This document shows, in pieces, positions 26,313 through 35,545 of a stretch of 64,000 nucleotides of DNA. The DNA comes from Chloroflexota bacterium. Lineage in GTDB: Bacteria > Chloroflexota > UBA11872. The stretch is taken from assembly GCA_022824865.1 (NCBI GenBank), contig JAJDZD010000055.1, positions 35,481 through 99,480 of the forward strand. The letters run 5' to 3'. The notes below the pieces were generated by a model. It did no database searches, was not told where the DNA came from, and worked only from the letters and a program-made list of their open reading frames with translations. The stretch's first letter is position 1. Every line of letters begins with the position of its first letter. A program made the translations under genes and the position numbers.

Positions 26313-27344
26313 CTAGCCCAGGTCGGCGGGACGCACGGGTGAGCCGGAGCGCGCGGACTCCTCGATGGCCAGCGTCGCTTGCAGGGTGAGAACGGCGTCG
26401 GCATAGGTCGAGCGAATGTCGGAGGCATCGCCGGTCTGCACCGCCCGCACGAATGCCTCATCCAAGAGGTACTTGGCGTCGGCGCTGTTCGTGAATTCGC
26501 GCACCTCGCCCGGCCGCGCGATCCGGCCGCCCTCGTGCCACACCCACATCGACAGGTCGCGCGCCACGATGGTGACGCCATGGTCCCACGGTTCGACCGG
26601 CACATCGTTCAGCCCGCAGGTGTTCAGCAGCGTGCCGACGGCCCCGTTGGCGAACTGGAACGTTGCCGCCGAGACGTCAGCGATGTCCAGATTGGGCGCG
26701 TCGGTCATCAATCGCGTCGCGGCGGCGGTGTGAATGCTCTCGATCTCGCCGACGAGATAGCGCTGCAGGTCCACCACGTGGGTCGCCTGCTCAACCACCT
26801 GCCCGCCTGACTGCGCCTGCACCCGCCACCAGGCGGTGCGGGGCATGCCGCCCAGGTAGGTGCCGATGGCCATGCCCACCGTTCGGTCCGCCAGCAGCTC
26901 ACGCGCGGTGTCGGCTGCCTGGCTGTAGCGCGTCTGGTAGCCGACGGCGGTGATGAGGCCGCGCTCGGCGATGGCGCGCTCGATCCCGCGCACGGTGGGC
27001 ATGTCCAGTCCAACCGGCTTCTGCACCATCATCGGCACGCCCGCCTCAATGCACTGGTACTCGATCTCGCCATGCGCGAACGGCGGAACCGAAATGAACA
27101 CCGCGTCAGGCGCAACGGCCGCCAGCATCCGACCGGCGTCATCAAAGGACTCAATGGCGGGCGGCTCGACCGGCCGTGACATCCTCGCGGCGGCTAGGCG
27201 CAGCGTGTCCGGAATCCGCGCGAGATCAATGTCCGCCAGCGCCACCACGTCGGCTTCCGGCATGCTCCACAGGTTGGCCAGGTGCATGGAGGCGATTCCG
27301 CCCACACCAATCATGGCAACGCGTACGGGGGATGGCTCAGGCAT
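26313..27344 (-). CDS. Gfo/Idh/MocA-family oxidoreductase
   Basis: A 343-residue NAD(P)-dependent dehydrogenase with a regular Rossmann motif (MIGVGGIASMH, residues 11-21) and QKP at 108-110 in place of the more usual EKP. The C-terminal substrate-binding domain includes GGQVVEQATHVVDLQRYLVGE, where the second His is the likely catalytic residue. Substrate is probably a sugar, inositol or related polyol. It is not closely similar to the Gfo/Idh/MocA protein at 15182-16219, which has an abnormal cofactor loop. It is divergent from the Trk/Ktr genes, with 160 bases between start codons. Confidence 0.9.
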   Translation of the reverse strand: MPEPSPVRVAMIGVGGIASMHLANLWSMPEADVVALADIDLARIPDTLRLAAARMSRPVEPPAIESFDDAGRMLAAVAPDAVFISVPPFAHGEIEYQCIEAGVPMMVQKPVGLDMPTVRGIERAIAERGLITAVGYQTRYSQAADTARELLADRTVGMAIGTYLGGMPRTAWWRVQAQSGGQVVEQATHVVDLQRYLVGEIESIHTAAATRLMTDAPNLDIADVSAATFQFANGAVGTLLNTCGLNDVPVEPWDHGVTIVARDLSMWVWHEGGRIARPGEVREFTNSADAKYLLDEAFVRAVQTGDASDIRSTYADAVLTLQATLAIEESARSGSPVRPADLG

Positions 27345-27506
27345 ACGGCTTCGGATCCGGCGGCCGGTCGCCGAAGCCTAGGGGTCGCTCAGCCGCAGCG
27401 TCAACGCGGGTCTACACTGCCCGGCTGTGATGTGGTGCCGGTTGACGCAACTGGATCTCGCCGGGGCTCGCTCGGACGTTGAGCGAGGACGGGCTGGAGG
27501 CGTCTG

Positions 27507-28955
27507 ATGCCGCCGGGACCGCGCCGCCACCATGGCGCACCTCAGCCGCTGGGCGCCGGCGACCGGGTAGTTCGCGTGCCGCGGCGGGTGGCCATGAGCC
27601 TGGAGGTGGACACCACCCTGGCGCGCCGCGGCCCCTTTAGGCCGGGACTCATCCTCGTCATTGCCTTCGCCAGCCTGATATTCCTGGGCACCGTCCTGCT
27701 GGCCCTGCCACTCTCGCTGGCCGACGGCCAGGAGCCGGACCTGCTGGTCGCGCTGTTCACCGCAACGTCGGCTGTCTGCGTCACCGGGTTGACGGTCGTC
27801 TCGACCCACGACCATTGGTCGCTGTTCGGACAGATCGTGATCCTGGGCTTGATTCAGGCCGGCGCTCTGGGCTTCATCGTGGGCGCCATCGTCATCTTCT
27901 CGCTGGCCGGCCGGCGCACGTCCACCCGCGAACGCCTGATGTTCGGCCAGCACATCGGTCGCGGTGAACCCGGCGGCCTAAAGGGGCTGTTCTGGCGCAT
28001 CGCCATCTTCACGCTGTTCCTGCAAGGCGCGGGCGCGGTGCTGCTATTTCTGCGGGTCCGCGGCGACTCAGCAGTAGACAATCCGCACTGGTGGTCGATC
28101 TTTCACGCCGTCTCGGCCTTCACCAACGCGGGGTTCGACATCGAGCCCGGCTCCAACAGCTTCGCGCGTCTGGTCGACGATCCAACCACGGTGGGCATCC
28201 TGGCGGCGCTGGCGATCATTGGCGCCATCGGATTCATGGTGATCTTCGACGTGATACGTCGGCGGCTGTGGCGGCGCCTGGGGCTGGAATCACGAATCGT
28301 GCTGACGGCCATGCCGGCCCTCCTGATCGCGGGATTCCTGCTGCTGCTGGTGCTTTCGCCGGATTTCGGCGGCGCGGTGCCCGAGGACGACCTTGGCCTG
28401 CGCTCGAACGCCGCGCTCAATCACGCGGTCTGGCGCACGACCGGCTTCTCGACCATCGATATGGGCCGTCTCCACACCGACACGCTGATCGTTCTGATCG
28501 TCCTGATGTTCATCGGGGGCGCCTCGGCCGCGGTTACCGGCGGGATCACCGTCAACACCTTCAGCGTGCTCTTCATCGCGATGGTGTCGCACATTCGAGG
28601 TCGCCGCTTCCCAGAGGCATTCGGTCGGCGCATCGCCCAGCACTCGGTCATGCGCGCGCTGGCGGTCGTTGGGCTGTCCGGCGTCGCTGTGCTCCTGGCT
28701 ACCGTGCTCATGTCCATCGCCGAGCGCGGCTCGGAAACGGTGCTGTCGAACTTGCTGTTCGAGGCCGTTAGCGCATTTGCCGTCGTCGGCTATTCCACCG
28801 GCATCACGGCCGATCTCACCGTGGCTTCTAAACTCGTGCTGATCGGAACGATGTTCGTCGGCCGCCTGGGCGCCCTGACGCTTGCCCAGGCGCTCGTCAC
28901 GCGCGAGCATCAACCGCTGGTCCGCTATCCGGAGGAGGCCATCAAGGTCGGTTAG
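27507..28955 (+). CDS. TrkH/KtrB-family potassium uptake channel subunit
   Basis: A 482-residue membrane protein of the Trk/Ktr superfamily with four repeated membrane-pore-membrane units. The selectivity-filter glycines are seen in order: SAVCVTGLT, SAFTNAGFD, VWRTTGFST and AVVGYSTG. The length is between KtrB and TrkH. It forms the K+-conducting pore and is gated by the cytoplasmic NAD/ATP-binding partner encoded just downstream. The ATG at 27507 has GGAGG 6 bases upstream; an ATG at 27594 would fit the usual protein length better but has a weaker site. The first 30 residues are basic and probably cytoplasmic. Confidence 0.93.
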   Translation: MPPGPRRHHGAPQPLGAGDRVVRVPRRVAMSLEVDTTLARRGPFRPGLILVIAFASLIFLGTVLLALPLSLADGQEPDLLVALFTATSAVCVTGLTVVSTHDHWSLFGQIVILGLIQAGALGFIVGAIVIFSLAGRRTSTRERLMFGQHIGRGEPGGLKGLFWRIAIFTLFLQGAGAVLLFLRVRGDSAVDNPHWWSIFHAVSAFTNAGFDIEPGSNSFARLVDDPTTVGILAALAIIGAIGFMVIFDVIRRRLWRRLGLESRIVLTAMPALLIAGFLLLLVLSPDFGGAVPEDDLGLRSNAALNHAVWRTTGFSTIDMGRLHTDTLIVLIVLMFIGGASAAVTGGITVNTFSVLFIAMVSHIRGRRFPEAFGRRIAQHSVMRALAVVGLSGVAVLLATVLMSIAERGSETVLSNLLFEAVSAFAVVGYSTGITADLTVASKLVLIGTMFVGRLGALTLAQALVTREHQPLVRYPEEAIKVG

Positions 28956-28970
28956 CCGCCGATCGTGCCC

Positions 28971-29615
28971 ATGCAGATCCTGGTAACCGGACTCGGCCGG
29001 TTCGGAAGCAGCCTGGCCCGCACCTTGGCGGAGACCGGGCACGAGGTCGTTGTGCTCGACACATCCGAGCAGGCCGTCCAAATGGCCACCGACGTCGTGG
29101 ATCAGGCCGTCGTGGGCGACGCCACCAACGAGGCGGTGCTTCGCGAGGTCGGGGCGACGGACGTGGATCTGGCCGTGGTGGCCATGGCCGAGGTCGAGGC
29201 CAGCGTGCTGATCACGACGCACCTGAAGAACCTGGGCGTGCCGCGAGTCTTCGCCAAGGCCTCCAGCGAGGTGCACCGGCTGATCCTGGAACGCGTTGGC
29301 GCGGACCGCGTGGTTTTTCCCGAGCGCGACATGGCGCTGCGCCTGGCCCAGAGCGTCTCCACGCCCGGCATGTTGGACTACCTGGAGTTGTTGCCGCACC
29401 TCGGCATCACCGAGATCGACGGCACGCCGTTCGCCGGGCAGTCGCTGGCCAACCTGAACCTGGCCGCCCGGTTTGGCGTGAACGTGCTGGTGATCAAGCG
29501 CGGCAACGAGTTGATCGTTACCCCCGGCCTGTCCGAGCGCGTGAACGAGGGCGACATGCTGATCGTAGTCGGCCGCGACAGCCGTATCGCCGAGCTGCAG
29601 ACCGCCGCCGGCTGA
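28971..29615 (+). CDS. TrkA/KtrA-type potassium channel regulator (RCK domain)
   Basis: A 214-residue peripheral protein with an N-terminal RCK/TrkA-N Rossmann domain (MQILVTGLGRFGSSLARTL) and a C-terminal TrkA-C domain (about residues 140-214, FGVNVLVIKRGNELIVTPG). It binds nucleotide (NAD(H) or ATP/ADP) and gates the TrkH/KtrB pore encoded 15 bases upstream, so the two form one uptake system. A GTG two codons earlier (28965) is an alternative start. No strong ribosome-binding site is visible, so translation may depend on the upstream gene. Confidence 0.93.
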   Translation: MQILVTGLGRFGSSLARTLAETGHEVVVLDTSEQAVQMATDVVDQAVVGDATNEAVLREVGATDVDLAVVAMAEVEASVLITTHLKNLGVPRVFAKASSEVHRLILERVGADRVVFPERDMALRLAQSVSTPGMLDYLELLPHLGITEIDGTPFAGQSLANLNLAARFGVNVLVIKRGNELIVTPGLSERVNEGDMLIVVGRDSRIAELQTAAG

Positions 29616-29968
29616 GACGGCCGGGTCACGCCGACGCGTTCACGGCGTGTGGATGCGCTGTGGACCAGTGAGGATGACGTGTGGGCAGACGCCTGCCGTC
29701 GTCGTGGTCCCCCGCGTTCACCGGCCGATTCACTCGAAAGAACCGAGCCCGCAACCTGGATTCTGTCGATCTGTGACAATGCCGAACGCCAGACGAACGA
29801 GTTGTCCATGTCGTTGAAAGTGAGCAATTGACACGCAAGATAGGGGATGTAACCATTCTCGTTCACCTACATGTAGTATGTAGGCCCAAGTCGCCTTCGC
29901 CGCTGGTTTGCTGACCTTCGCGACTAGCGACGGCGGGGTGGGGGCGAACCGGAGTGGGGGGTGCGGCG
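29616..29968. other. Intergenic region before the nrdJ operon
   Basis: No gene is supported in this stretch. A TTGACA lies at 29828-29833, with no good partner hexamer at 16-18 bases (TAACCA is closest). A strong inverted repeat is at 29866-29884 and is listed separately. No cobalamin or other riboswitch pattern could be recognised. Confidence 0.5.
29866..29884. promoter_or_regulatory. Inverted repeat, possible operator upstream of nrdJ
   Basis: CCTACAT (29866-29872) and ATGTAGG (29878-29884) flank GTAGT, and CTACATGTAG inside is itself a perfect 10-base palindrome. It stands about 85 bases before the small coupled ORF and the nrdJ gene, in AT-richer sequence, as expected for a repressor site. 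It only loosely resembles an NrdR box, and no second tandem box is seen. Confidence 0.35.
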
Positions 29969-30310
29969 GTGATCAGACTGCTCGGCGAACTGCACCGCAC
30001 GCGCGATGGGCGGCAATTCGCCATAGATTTCGCGCAAGTCATCCCGTCCACCGGCGCGTACGACCTGGTGCTCTTCGGTCTGCGGCACGCGGAAACGGAG
30101 TTTTCGATGGGTGTGGCCTTCCCGCAGGACTCGGCGAGCACCTGGGGGGCGCACGAGGCGCTGGTCAGCGAAGGATTGGGACAAATTCGTACTGAACTCG
30201 AGCGTGGCAACACCGAGGACGGATCTCTCGTCGAGATCCCAACCGCCACGTGGGGAGGGTGGCGGCCGAGCTATCGATTCTCGGTACCATCAAAAACGCG
30301 CTATGCATAA
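29969..30310 (+). CDS. Small conserved-looking hypothetical protein coupled to nrdJ
   Basis: A 113-residue protein of unknown family. It begins MIRLLGELHRTRDGRQFAIDF and contains a hydrophobic beta-like strand YDLVLFGLRHAE and a helix WGAHEALVSEGLGQIRTELERG. There is no signal or membrane segment. GTG at 29969 follows a G-rich run (GGAG...GGGGGG). Its last codons overlap the nrdJ start: the nrdJ ATG (30303) lies inside it and its TAA is at 30308-30310, so the two genes share 8 bases and are probably co-translated. Codon use looks coding, unlike the antisense frames here. A partner or regulator of ribonucleotide reductase is possible but unproven. Confidence 0.6.
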   Translation: MIRLLGELHRTRDGRQFAIDFAQVIPSTGAYDLVLFGLRHAETEFSMGVAFPQDSASTWGAHEALVSEGLGQIRTELERGNTEDGSLVEIPTATWGGWRPSYRFSVPSKTRYA

Positions 30311-32912
30311 GCACGGCACACCGTATCCGGACCTTTCCGACAACGCGCTGGCTGTGCTGCGCAAGCGCTACTTCCTGAAGGACCGCGTCGACCACCCCAT
30401 CGAAGACACGGACGAGTTCTTTGACCGCGTGGTGCGCGGCGTTGTCGACGTCGAGCGGGAGCGGGGCTGGGTGGACGCCGAGGGCCACGACGAGATCGTG
30501 GACGCCATGTACGACCTGCTGCGCGGTCTTCGGTTCGTGCCCAACAGCCCCTGCCTGATGAACGCGGGCAAGCCCCAGGGCTACGCGCAGATGGCGGCCT
30601 GCTTTGTGCTGCCCATCGACGACGACCTGCTCAGCATCAAGACCACCGACATGCACGCCGCCATCATTCACCAGAGCGGCGGCGGCACCGGGTTCAACTT
30701 TTCGCGCATCCGCCCGCGCGGCGACTTCGTGCGCAGCTCCGGCGGCGTGGCCAGCGGCCCGATCAGCTTCATGTCGATGATCGACTATTCCTGCGGCGAG
30801 ATTAAGCAGGGCGGCACCCGACGCGGCGCCAACATGGGGATCCTCAACGTCGATCACCCGGACATCCTCGACTTCATCGAATGCAAGACCGAGGACGGGC
30901 GCATCGCCAACTTCAACATCTCCGTCGGCATCACCGACGCCTTCATGCAGGCCGTGCGGGACGACACCGACTATGAGTTGGTCAACCCGCGTACCGAAGA
31001 GGTCACGAAGCGCCTGCGCGCCCGCGACGTCTGGGAGCGCCTGGTCGACGGCGCCTGGCTGAACGGCGAACCGGGCATGATCTTCCTGGACCGCCTGGAA
31101 CGCACGAACCCGACGCCGGACGTGGCGCTGCAGGACACCACCAACCCCTGCGGCGAGCAGCCGCTGCTTCCGTACGAGGCCTGCGTGCTCGGCAGCCTGA
31201 ACCTCAACTGGCACCTCACCGAGGACCGCACGCGCATCGACTGGAAGGCGCTGCGGCGTGACGTGCACCTGTCGGTCAGGTTCCTGGACGACATGGTCGA
31301 AGCCTCCAATTTCCCGCTGGAGGAAATCGACGCCATCGTCAAGCACGGCAACCGCCGGGTTGGGCTGGGCGTGATGGGTTGGGCCGACGTGCTGTTCCAC
31401 CTGGGCCTGCCCTACGACAGCCCCGAAGCCGAGGCGCTGGCGAGCGACGTGATGCAATTCATCAACGACGAAGGCCGGCGCGCCTCCGAGGAACTGGCGG
31501 CCGCGCGCGGTGCATTCCCCAATTTCATCAACTCGGCCTGGGACCGAAAGGGCCACGGCGAGCGGCGCAATGCCACGGTGACCACCATCGCGCCCACCGG
31601 CACGATCAGCATGATCGCCGACGCCTCGAGCGGCATCGAACCGCTCTTTGCGCTGATCTTCTGGAAGAACGTGATGCGCGACAGCGACGACAACGCCGCG
31701 ACCACGCTGCGCTACGTGAACCCGATTTTCGAGACTTACGCGCGCCGCCGCGGCTTCTTCAGCGAAGAGCTTGTGGACGCCATTGAGGCCAACCACGGCA
31801 GCCTGCGGATCACCGACGAGACGCCGGCAGACGCCCTGCAGGTGCTGGAGGGCGTGCCCGAGTCGGCTCGCCGCATCTTTGTGACGGCTCACGACGTCTC
31901 GCCCGAATGGCACATCCGCATCCAGAGCGCGTTCCAGGCGCACACCGAGAACGCGGTGTCCAAGACGATCAACTTCCCGCACGAGGCCACCCGCGAGGAC
32001 GTGGAACGCGGCTACTGGCGGGCCTACGAACTGGGCTGCAAGGGCGTGACCGTCTATCGCGACGGCAGCCGCGACTACCAGGTGCTGACAACCAGCGACT
32101 CCGGCGACAAAACGCGCCGCGACGAGTCCGACGAGCCGCAGGCCGCCGAGGCCCCTGCGCCCGCTGAAGAGGTTCCCGCGCCTGTGGCGGCTGTTCCGGT
32201 CAACGGCCACAGCAACGGCCATGCGCCCAAGTTGGCGCCGACGCCGGCAACCAATGGCGCCTCGGACGACCATGCCGAGCACATTCCGCTGCCGATCGTC
32301 GCCGCCGTCGAGCGCGAACGGCCCGACCAGATTCACGGCACCACCACCCGTATCCGAACCGGTTGCGGTCCGCTGTTCGTCACGATCAACGACGACGAGC
32401 GCGGATTACCGTTCGAGACTTTCGCGACGCTGGGCAAGGCCGGCGGCTGCGCCGCCGCGCAGACCGAGGCTATCGGCCGTCTTGCATCGCTGGCGCTGCG
32501 CTCCGGCGTGCCGGTCGAAGAGGTGCAGAAGACCCTGCGCGGGATCACTTGCCACCGGCCCGCCGGATTCGGCCCCGAACGCGTGCTCTCCTGCGGCGAC
32601 GGCATCGCCCAGGCCATGGCCAAGCGGATCGACGTCGAGAACGGTGACTTCGTCCCCATGGTGGACCTGCAGGGTGAGGGCACGTATACGTCCGACCCGG
32701 CCGAACAGCCGGCCGCGACGGTCGCGACGGCGCCTCCCCAGAGCGCGCCGACCTTCGGCAGCGGCTCGGCGCCGGCAGCCGAGACGTACGTGGAAGGCGC
32801 GGCACGCGACCAGGGCTTCGTGGGCGCCTGCCCCTCCTGCGGCGGCAGCCAACTGCACTACGCCGAAGGCTGCATGAAGTGCGTGTCCTGCGGCTACAGC
32901 GACTGCGGGTAG
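30303..32912 (+). CDS. nrdJ: Adenosylcobalamin-dependent (class II) ribonucleoside-diphosphate reductase
   Basis: An 869-residue class II ribonucleotide reductase that makes deoxynucleotides without oxygen, using coenzyme B12 as radical source. [10 protein letters not shown] and [15 protein letters not shown] are the substrate and phosphate loops. [21 protein letters not shown] near 281 carries the active-site Asn, Cys and Glu, and [18 protein letters not shown] is the second conserved loop. After a Pro/Ala-rich linker (about 620-670) a C-terminal domain ends in a zinc-ribbon-like CPSCGG...[13 protein letters not shown], which re-reduces the active site. The linker is longer than usual and low in complexity. 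Start ATG overlaps the upstream small ORF. Confidence 0.96.
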   Translation: MHKHGTPYPDLSDNALAVLRKRYFLKDRVDHPIEDTDEFFDRVVRGVVDVERERGWVDAEGHDEIVDAMYDLLRGLRFVPNSPCLMNAGKPQGYAQMAACFVLPIDDDLLSIKTTDMHAAIIHQSGGGTGFNFSRIRPRGDFVRSSGGVASGPISFMSMIDYSCGEIKQGGTRRGANMGILNVDHPDILDFIECKTEDGRIANFNISVGITDAFMQAVRDDTDYELVNPRTEEVTKRLRARDVWERLVDGAWLNGEPGMIFLDRLERTNPTPDVALQDTTNPCGEQPLLPYEACVLGSLNLNWHLTEDRTRIDWKALRRDVHLSVRFLDDMVEASNFPLEEIDAIVKHGNRRVGLGVMGWADVLFHLGLPYDSPEAEALASDVMQFINDEGRRASEELAAARGAFPNFINSAWDRKGHGERRNATVTTIAPTGTISMIADASSGIEPLFALIFWKNVMRDSDDNAATTLRYVNPIFETYARRRGFFSEELVDAIEANHGSLRITDETPADALQVLEGVPESARRIFVTAHDVSPEWHIRIQSAFQAHTENAVSKTINFPHEATREDVERGYWRAYELGCKGVTVYRDGSRDYQVLTTSDSGDKTRRDESDEPQAAEAPAPAEEVPAPVAAVPVNGHSNGHAPKLAPTPATNGASDDHAEHIPLPIVAAVERERPDQIHGTTTRIRTGCGPLFVTINDDERGLPFETFATLGKAGGCAAAQTEAIGRLASLALRSGVPVEEVQKTLRGITCHRPAGFGPERVLSCGDGIAQAMAKRIDVENGDFVPMVDLQGEGTYTSDPAEQPAATVATAPPQSAPTFGSGSAPAAETYVEGAARDQGFVGACPSCGGSQLHYAEGCMKCVSCGYSDCG

Positions 32913-32966
32913 CGGCAGACCTGCCATTCCCGACCACCAGATTCGGTCGGCGAGTTCAGGGGCGGA

Positions 32967-33707
32967 TTAAGAGCCGGTCGCTGCTGGCTTGACCGTGGAC
33001 TGCCGCTCGTCAATCACCAGGCGCAGTGACGGTTTGCTCCAATAGAGGTCGCCGACCTCGGCGCCGCGGTCCAGTAGTACGGACATCGTGGCGGCGTCGC
33101 CATGTTCGGACGCTTCCTCAAGCGGCGTGTTGTCATAGTCGTTCGTGGCCTCGATATCGGCCCCAAAGTCAAGCAGCACCTCGACTACCGCAGGCTTGGA
33201 GGCACGTGCCGCAATGTGCAGCGGGGCGTGACCAAAACCGTCTCTGGCCTCAATGTCGGCGCCGTTCTCCAGTAGGACGACAAGTACATCGAGCCGGTCG
33301 CTCGCAATTGCGGTATGCAGCGGGGTGTCTCCATAGTTGTCCCTGGCATCGATGTCGGCTCCTCGCTCCAGTAGGACCGCGACGACGGATCGATCCGCCC
33401 CGTACGTCGCTACCAGGTGCAGTGGAGTTCTTCCGAGAGCGTCGCGCTCCCCGGCACTTATGCAGGCCAGCATTCCGCGAGCACCAATCGCATCCGCGTT
33501 TGGCCAAAAGTCAGGCAACTCCCACTGATACCACTTCGCCGACGCGTTGACGCACGAGACCCTCGGGGTCTGCTGATCGGGCACGGCTGTGGTCCGGCAA
33601 ACAGTCAGCATGACAGCCCCGGTGCCGAGCGCGAGCAATCCAATCCGGGCGACCAACGGCCAGCCGAGTCGGTGAAGGGCGGAAGGCAACAGCGAGCGAA
33701 GCGTCAT
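32967..33707 (-). CDS. Secreted ankyrin-repeat protein (array member 4)
   Basis: A 246-residue protein with an N-terminal hydrophobic segment (LVARIGLLALGTGAVMLTVC). The lipobox-like LTVC has an unusual Val before the Cys (residue 37), so lipidation is uncertain. Five or so ankyrin repeats follow (for example GRTPLHLVATYGADRSVVAV). Near the C-terminus, LLDRGAEVGDLYWSKPSLRLVIDERQS is the same block that ends the proteins at 34214 and 37078. The start at 33707 is chosen because the signal segment begins there; it has no clear ribosome-binding site, and the upstream reading frame is a mixture of remnant sequence. Likely extracytoplasmic binding role. Confidence 0.75.
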   Translation of the reverse strand: MTLRSLLPSALHRLGWPLVARIGLLALGTGAVMLTVCRTTAVPDQQTPRVSCVNASAKWYQWELPDFWPNADAIGARGMLACISAGERDALGRTPLHLVATYGADRSVVAVLLERGADIDARDNYGDTPLHTAIASDRLDVLVVLLENGADIEARDGFGHAPLHIAARASKPAVVEVLLDFGADIEATNDYDNTPLEEASEHGDAATMSVLLDRGAEVGDLYWSKPSLRLVIDERQSTVKPAATGS

Positions 33708-33712
33708 TCGTG

Positions 33713-34209
33713 TCAATGGACCGCGAGAGCCAAGTGCCGAAGTCGAGAGTGTATGCGGGCCGCAAAGGCATCGAGACGGTTTGCCGCCAGCGGCGCTGGT
33801 GCGGATTCTAGTCTCTCGGTCGAAGTTCCCGATCGGAACCAAGGAACCAGCCAGGCTGCCAGGGATCTTCGGAGGCGGTCGAATTTGAGCCGCCTTAGGC
33901 CGGGGCCCAATGGTCCTTGCCTTGACGAAGCATCCGGCCGGGTTGCCCTGGCCAGGAACTCGCTGACCCCCGCACAACCGGCCCAGGTTCGCGCCGCATG
34001 GTCCCGCAGCACGCGAGCGGTGGCCTGATTGTTGGCGGCTTCCGCCAGGTCAAGCGGCGTGGCACCGTCACTGTTCTTCGCTGCGGCGTTTGCGCCACAG
34101 TCCAGCAGGAGTGTGACGACGGACAGGATTCCAGCATCCGCCGCCCAATGTAAGGGCGTCCAACCATCGTCCGCTCTCGGCTGTCTGATTCGGCGAACGA
34201 GCGTCGACC
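33713..34209 (-). pseudogene. Ankyrin-repeat gene remnant
   Basis: An open stretch without a start codon. It encodes about two ankyrin units, DDGWTPLHWAADAGILSVVTLLLDCG and then DGATPLDLAEAANNQATARVLRDHAA. The last unit matches the C-terminal end of the protein at 35529-37058 almost exactly (DGATPLDLAIAANNQATARV...). After the ankyrin part about 80 residues of unrelated, Arg-rich sequence run to a stop just before the next gene. An in-frame TAG closes the 5' side. It is best read as a 5'-truncated copy of the neighbouring ankyrin gene. Confidence 0.6.
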
Positions 34210-34213
34210 CGGA

Positions 34214-35545
34214 CTAAGTGCTGGGTGTCGTCCGTCGGCTTTCCGACTCTCGCTGGTCAATCAGAAATCGCAGGGTCGGTTCGCTCCAGTAGAGATCGCC
34301 GACGTTTGCGCCTCGGTCCAGGAGTACCGACATCGTGGCACGGTCGCCGTGGCGCGCTGCCGACTGAAGTGGTGGATTCTGGAATCTGGCCCCGGATTCA
34401 ATGTCGGCTCCGTAGTCAAGCAGGGTCGCGACGGCAGCAGAATTCCCTTCACCGGCTGCTACGTTCAGCGCGGTGTTGCCGAATCCGTCCCTGGACTCAA
34501 CATCGACCCCGTGCTCAAGCAGCATGGCAACGATGGCTGGATCACCACCGGCGCTCGCCATCAGCAGGGCATTGCGCCCGAAACTGGCCTTGGCCTCGGT
34601 GTCGGCGCCGTGCTTTAGAAGGACTTCAACGGCGGCTGGCTCCCCGCTTCGAATTGAAGCAAGCAGTGGCGTGTCGCCAAGATCATCCTTGGCTTCAATA
34701 TCTGCGCCGTACCTGAGCAAGACCTCGACGCCGGGTGGCTCCCCGCTTCGAATCGCCGCATGCAGTGGCGTATCCCCAAGGTCATCCTTGGCTTCAATAT
34801 CGGCACCGGCCGCCAGCAACGATTCAATGATGTCCGGGTCACCATTTTCGACGGCGTTATGTAACGGGGTATCCCCGAATTGGTCCTTGGCCTCCGTGTC
34901 AGCGCCGTGGTTCAGCAAGGCCGCATTGATCACCACGTTGCTGTTCTTGACCGCGCCCTGCAGCGGTGTGTTATCAGATTCATCCCTAGCCTCAATATCT
35001 GCGCCGTACTCCAGCAAGACACCAACGATGGCGGTTTCGTCGCTGACCAACGCTGCAACATGCAGCGGAGTTAGGCCGCCGTCGCTTCTGGCATTGACGT
35101 CGGCGCCGTGATCGAGGAGGACGGTGACAACAGCCGGATCTCGACTCAGCCCCGCCCCCGTGTGCAGGGGCGTGAGGCCCAACTCACTGCTAGCTTCCAA
35201 GTCCGCACCATAGGCCAGAATAGTTGCGATTACCTCTGGGTTCCGACTGAACGCCGCCGCCAGGTGCAACGGAGTCCAACCACTGTCATCCGTCGCCCCA
35301 ATGTCGAATCCGCAGTCCATAGACGCATGAACAAGAGTCACGGTCGCATTGGTCCAGAGCACTGATGTTGGCCAAGCCTCCCGAACTTCTTCGATCGACT
35401 CTGGGAGGACAGGGCACGCAGCCGGTGTGCGCGACAGCGCAGGCTCTGAGGCGCCGTCGCAGGCGGCCAGCCCTACGGCAACGAAGATGAGCAGCCCGAG
35501 CCACACCGCCGGTTGGCCGGCGCCCGGCCTAGTTCCCCGCTGCAT
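34214..35545 (-). CDS. Ankyrin-repeat lipoprotein (array member 3)
   Basis: A 443-residue predicted lipoprotein. The signal sequence VWLGLLIFVAVGLAAC has a lipobox with Cys29. After a short Ser/Pro region, about eleven ankyrin repeats follow (units such as GDTPLHAAIRSGEPPGVEVL). Two adjacent units in the middle are nearly identical copies (both contain ADIEAKDDLGDTPL), a recent internal duplication. The end is VGDLYWSEPTLRFLIDQR, shared with other members. Its ATG lies inside the end of the upstream gene (17-base overlap), so the two are co-translated. Domain in front of the repeats (FWxxAT...HAAxxCGxxI pattern) is shared with the other members. Confidence 0.85.
   Translation of the reverse strand: MQRGTRPGAGQPAVWLGLLIFVAVGLAACDGASEPALSRTPAACPVLPESIEEVREAWPTSVLWTNATVTLVHASMDCGFDIGATDDSGWTPLHLAAAFSRNPEVIATILAYGADLEASSELGLTPLHTGAGLSRDPAVVTVLLDHGADVNARSDGGLTPLHVAALVSDETAIVGVLLEYGADIEARDESDNTPLQGAVKNSNVVINAALLNHGADTEAKDQFGDTPLHNAVENGDPDIIESLLAAGADIEAKDDLGDTPLHAAIRSGEPPGVEVLLRYGADIEAKDDLGDTPLLASIRSGEPAAVEVLLKHGADTEAKASFGRNALLMASAGGDPAIVAMLLEHGVDVESRDGFGNTALNVAAGEGNSAAVATLLDYGADIESGARFQNPPLQSAARHGDRATMSVLLDRGANVGDLYWSEPTLRFLIDQRESESRRTTPST

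Noticed and set aside
29620..29968. Cobalamin riboswitch upstream of the B12-dependent reductase
   Set aside because: I looked for the conserved B12-box and the paired elements and could not find them; only a short palindrome is present.
30165..32336. Long open frame on the minus strand opposite nrdJ
   Set aside because: It lies entirely opposite the well-conserved nrdJ and shows the His/Val/Gly-rich composition typical of antisense shadows.
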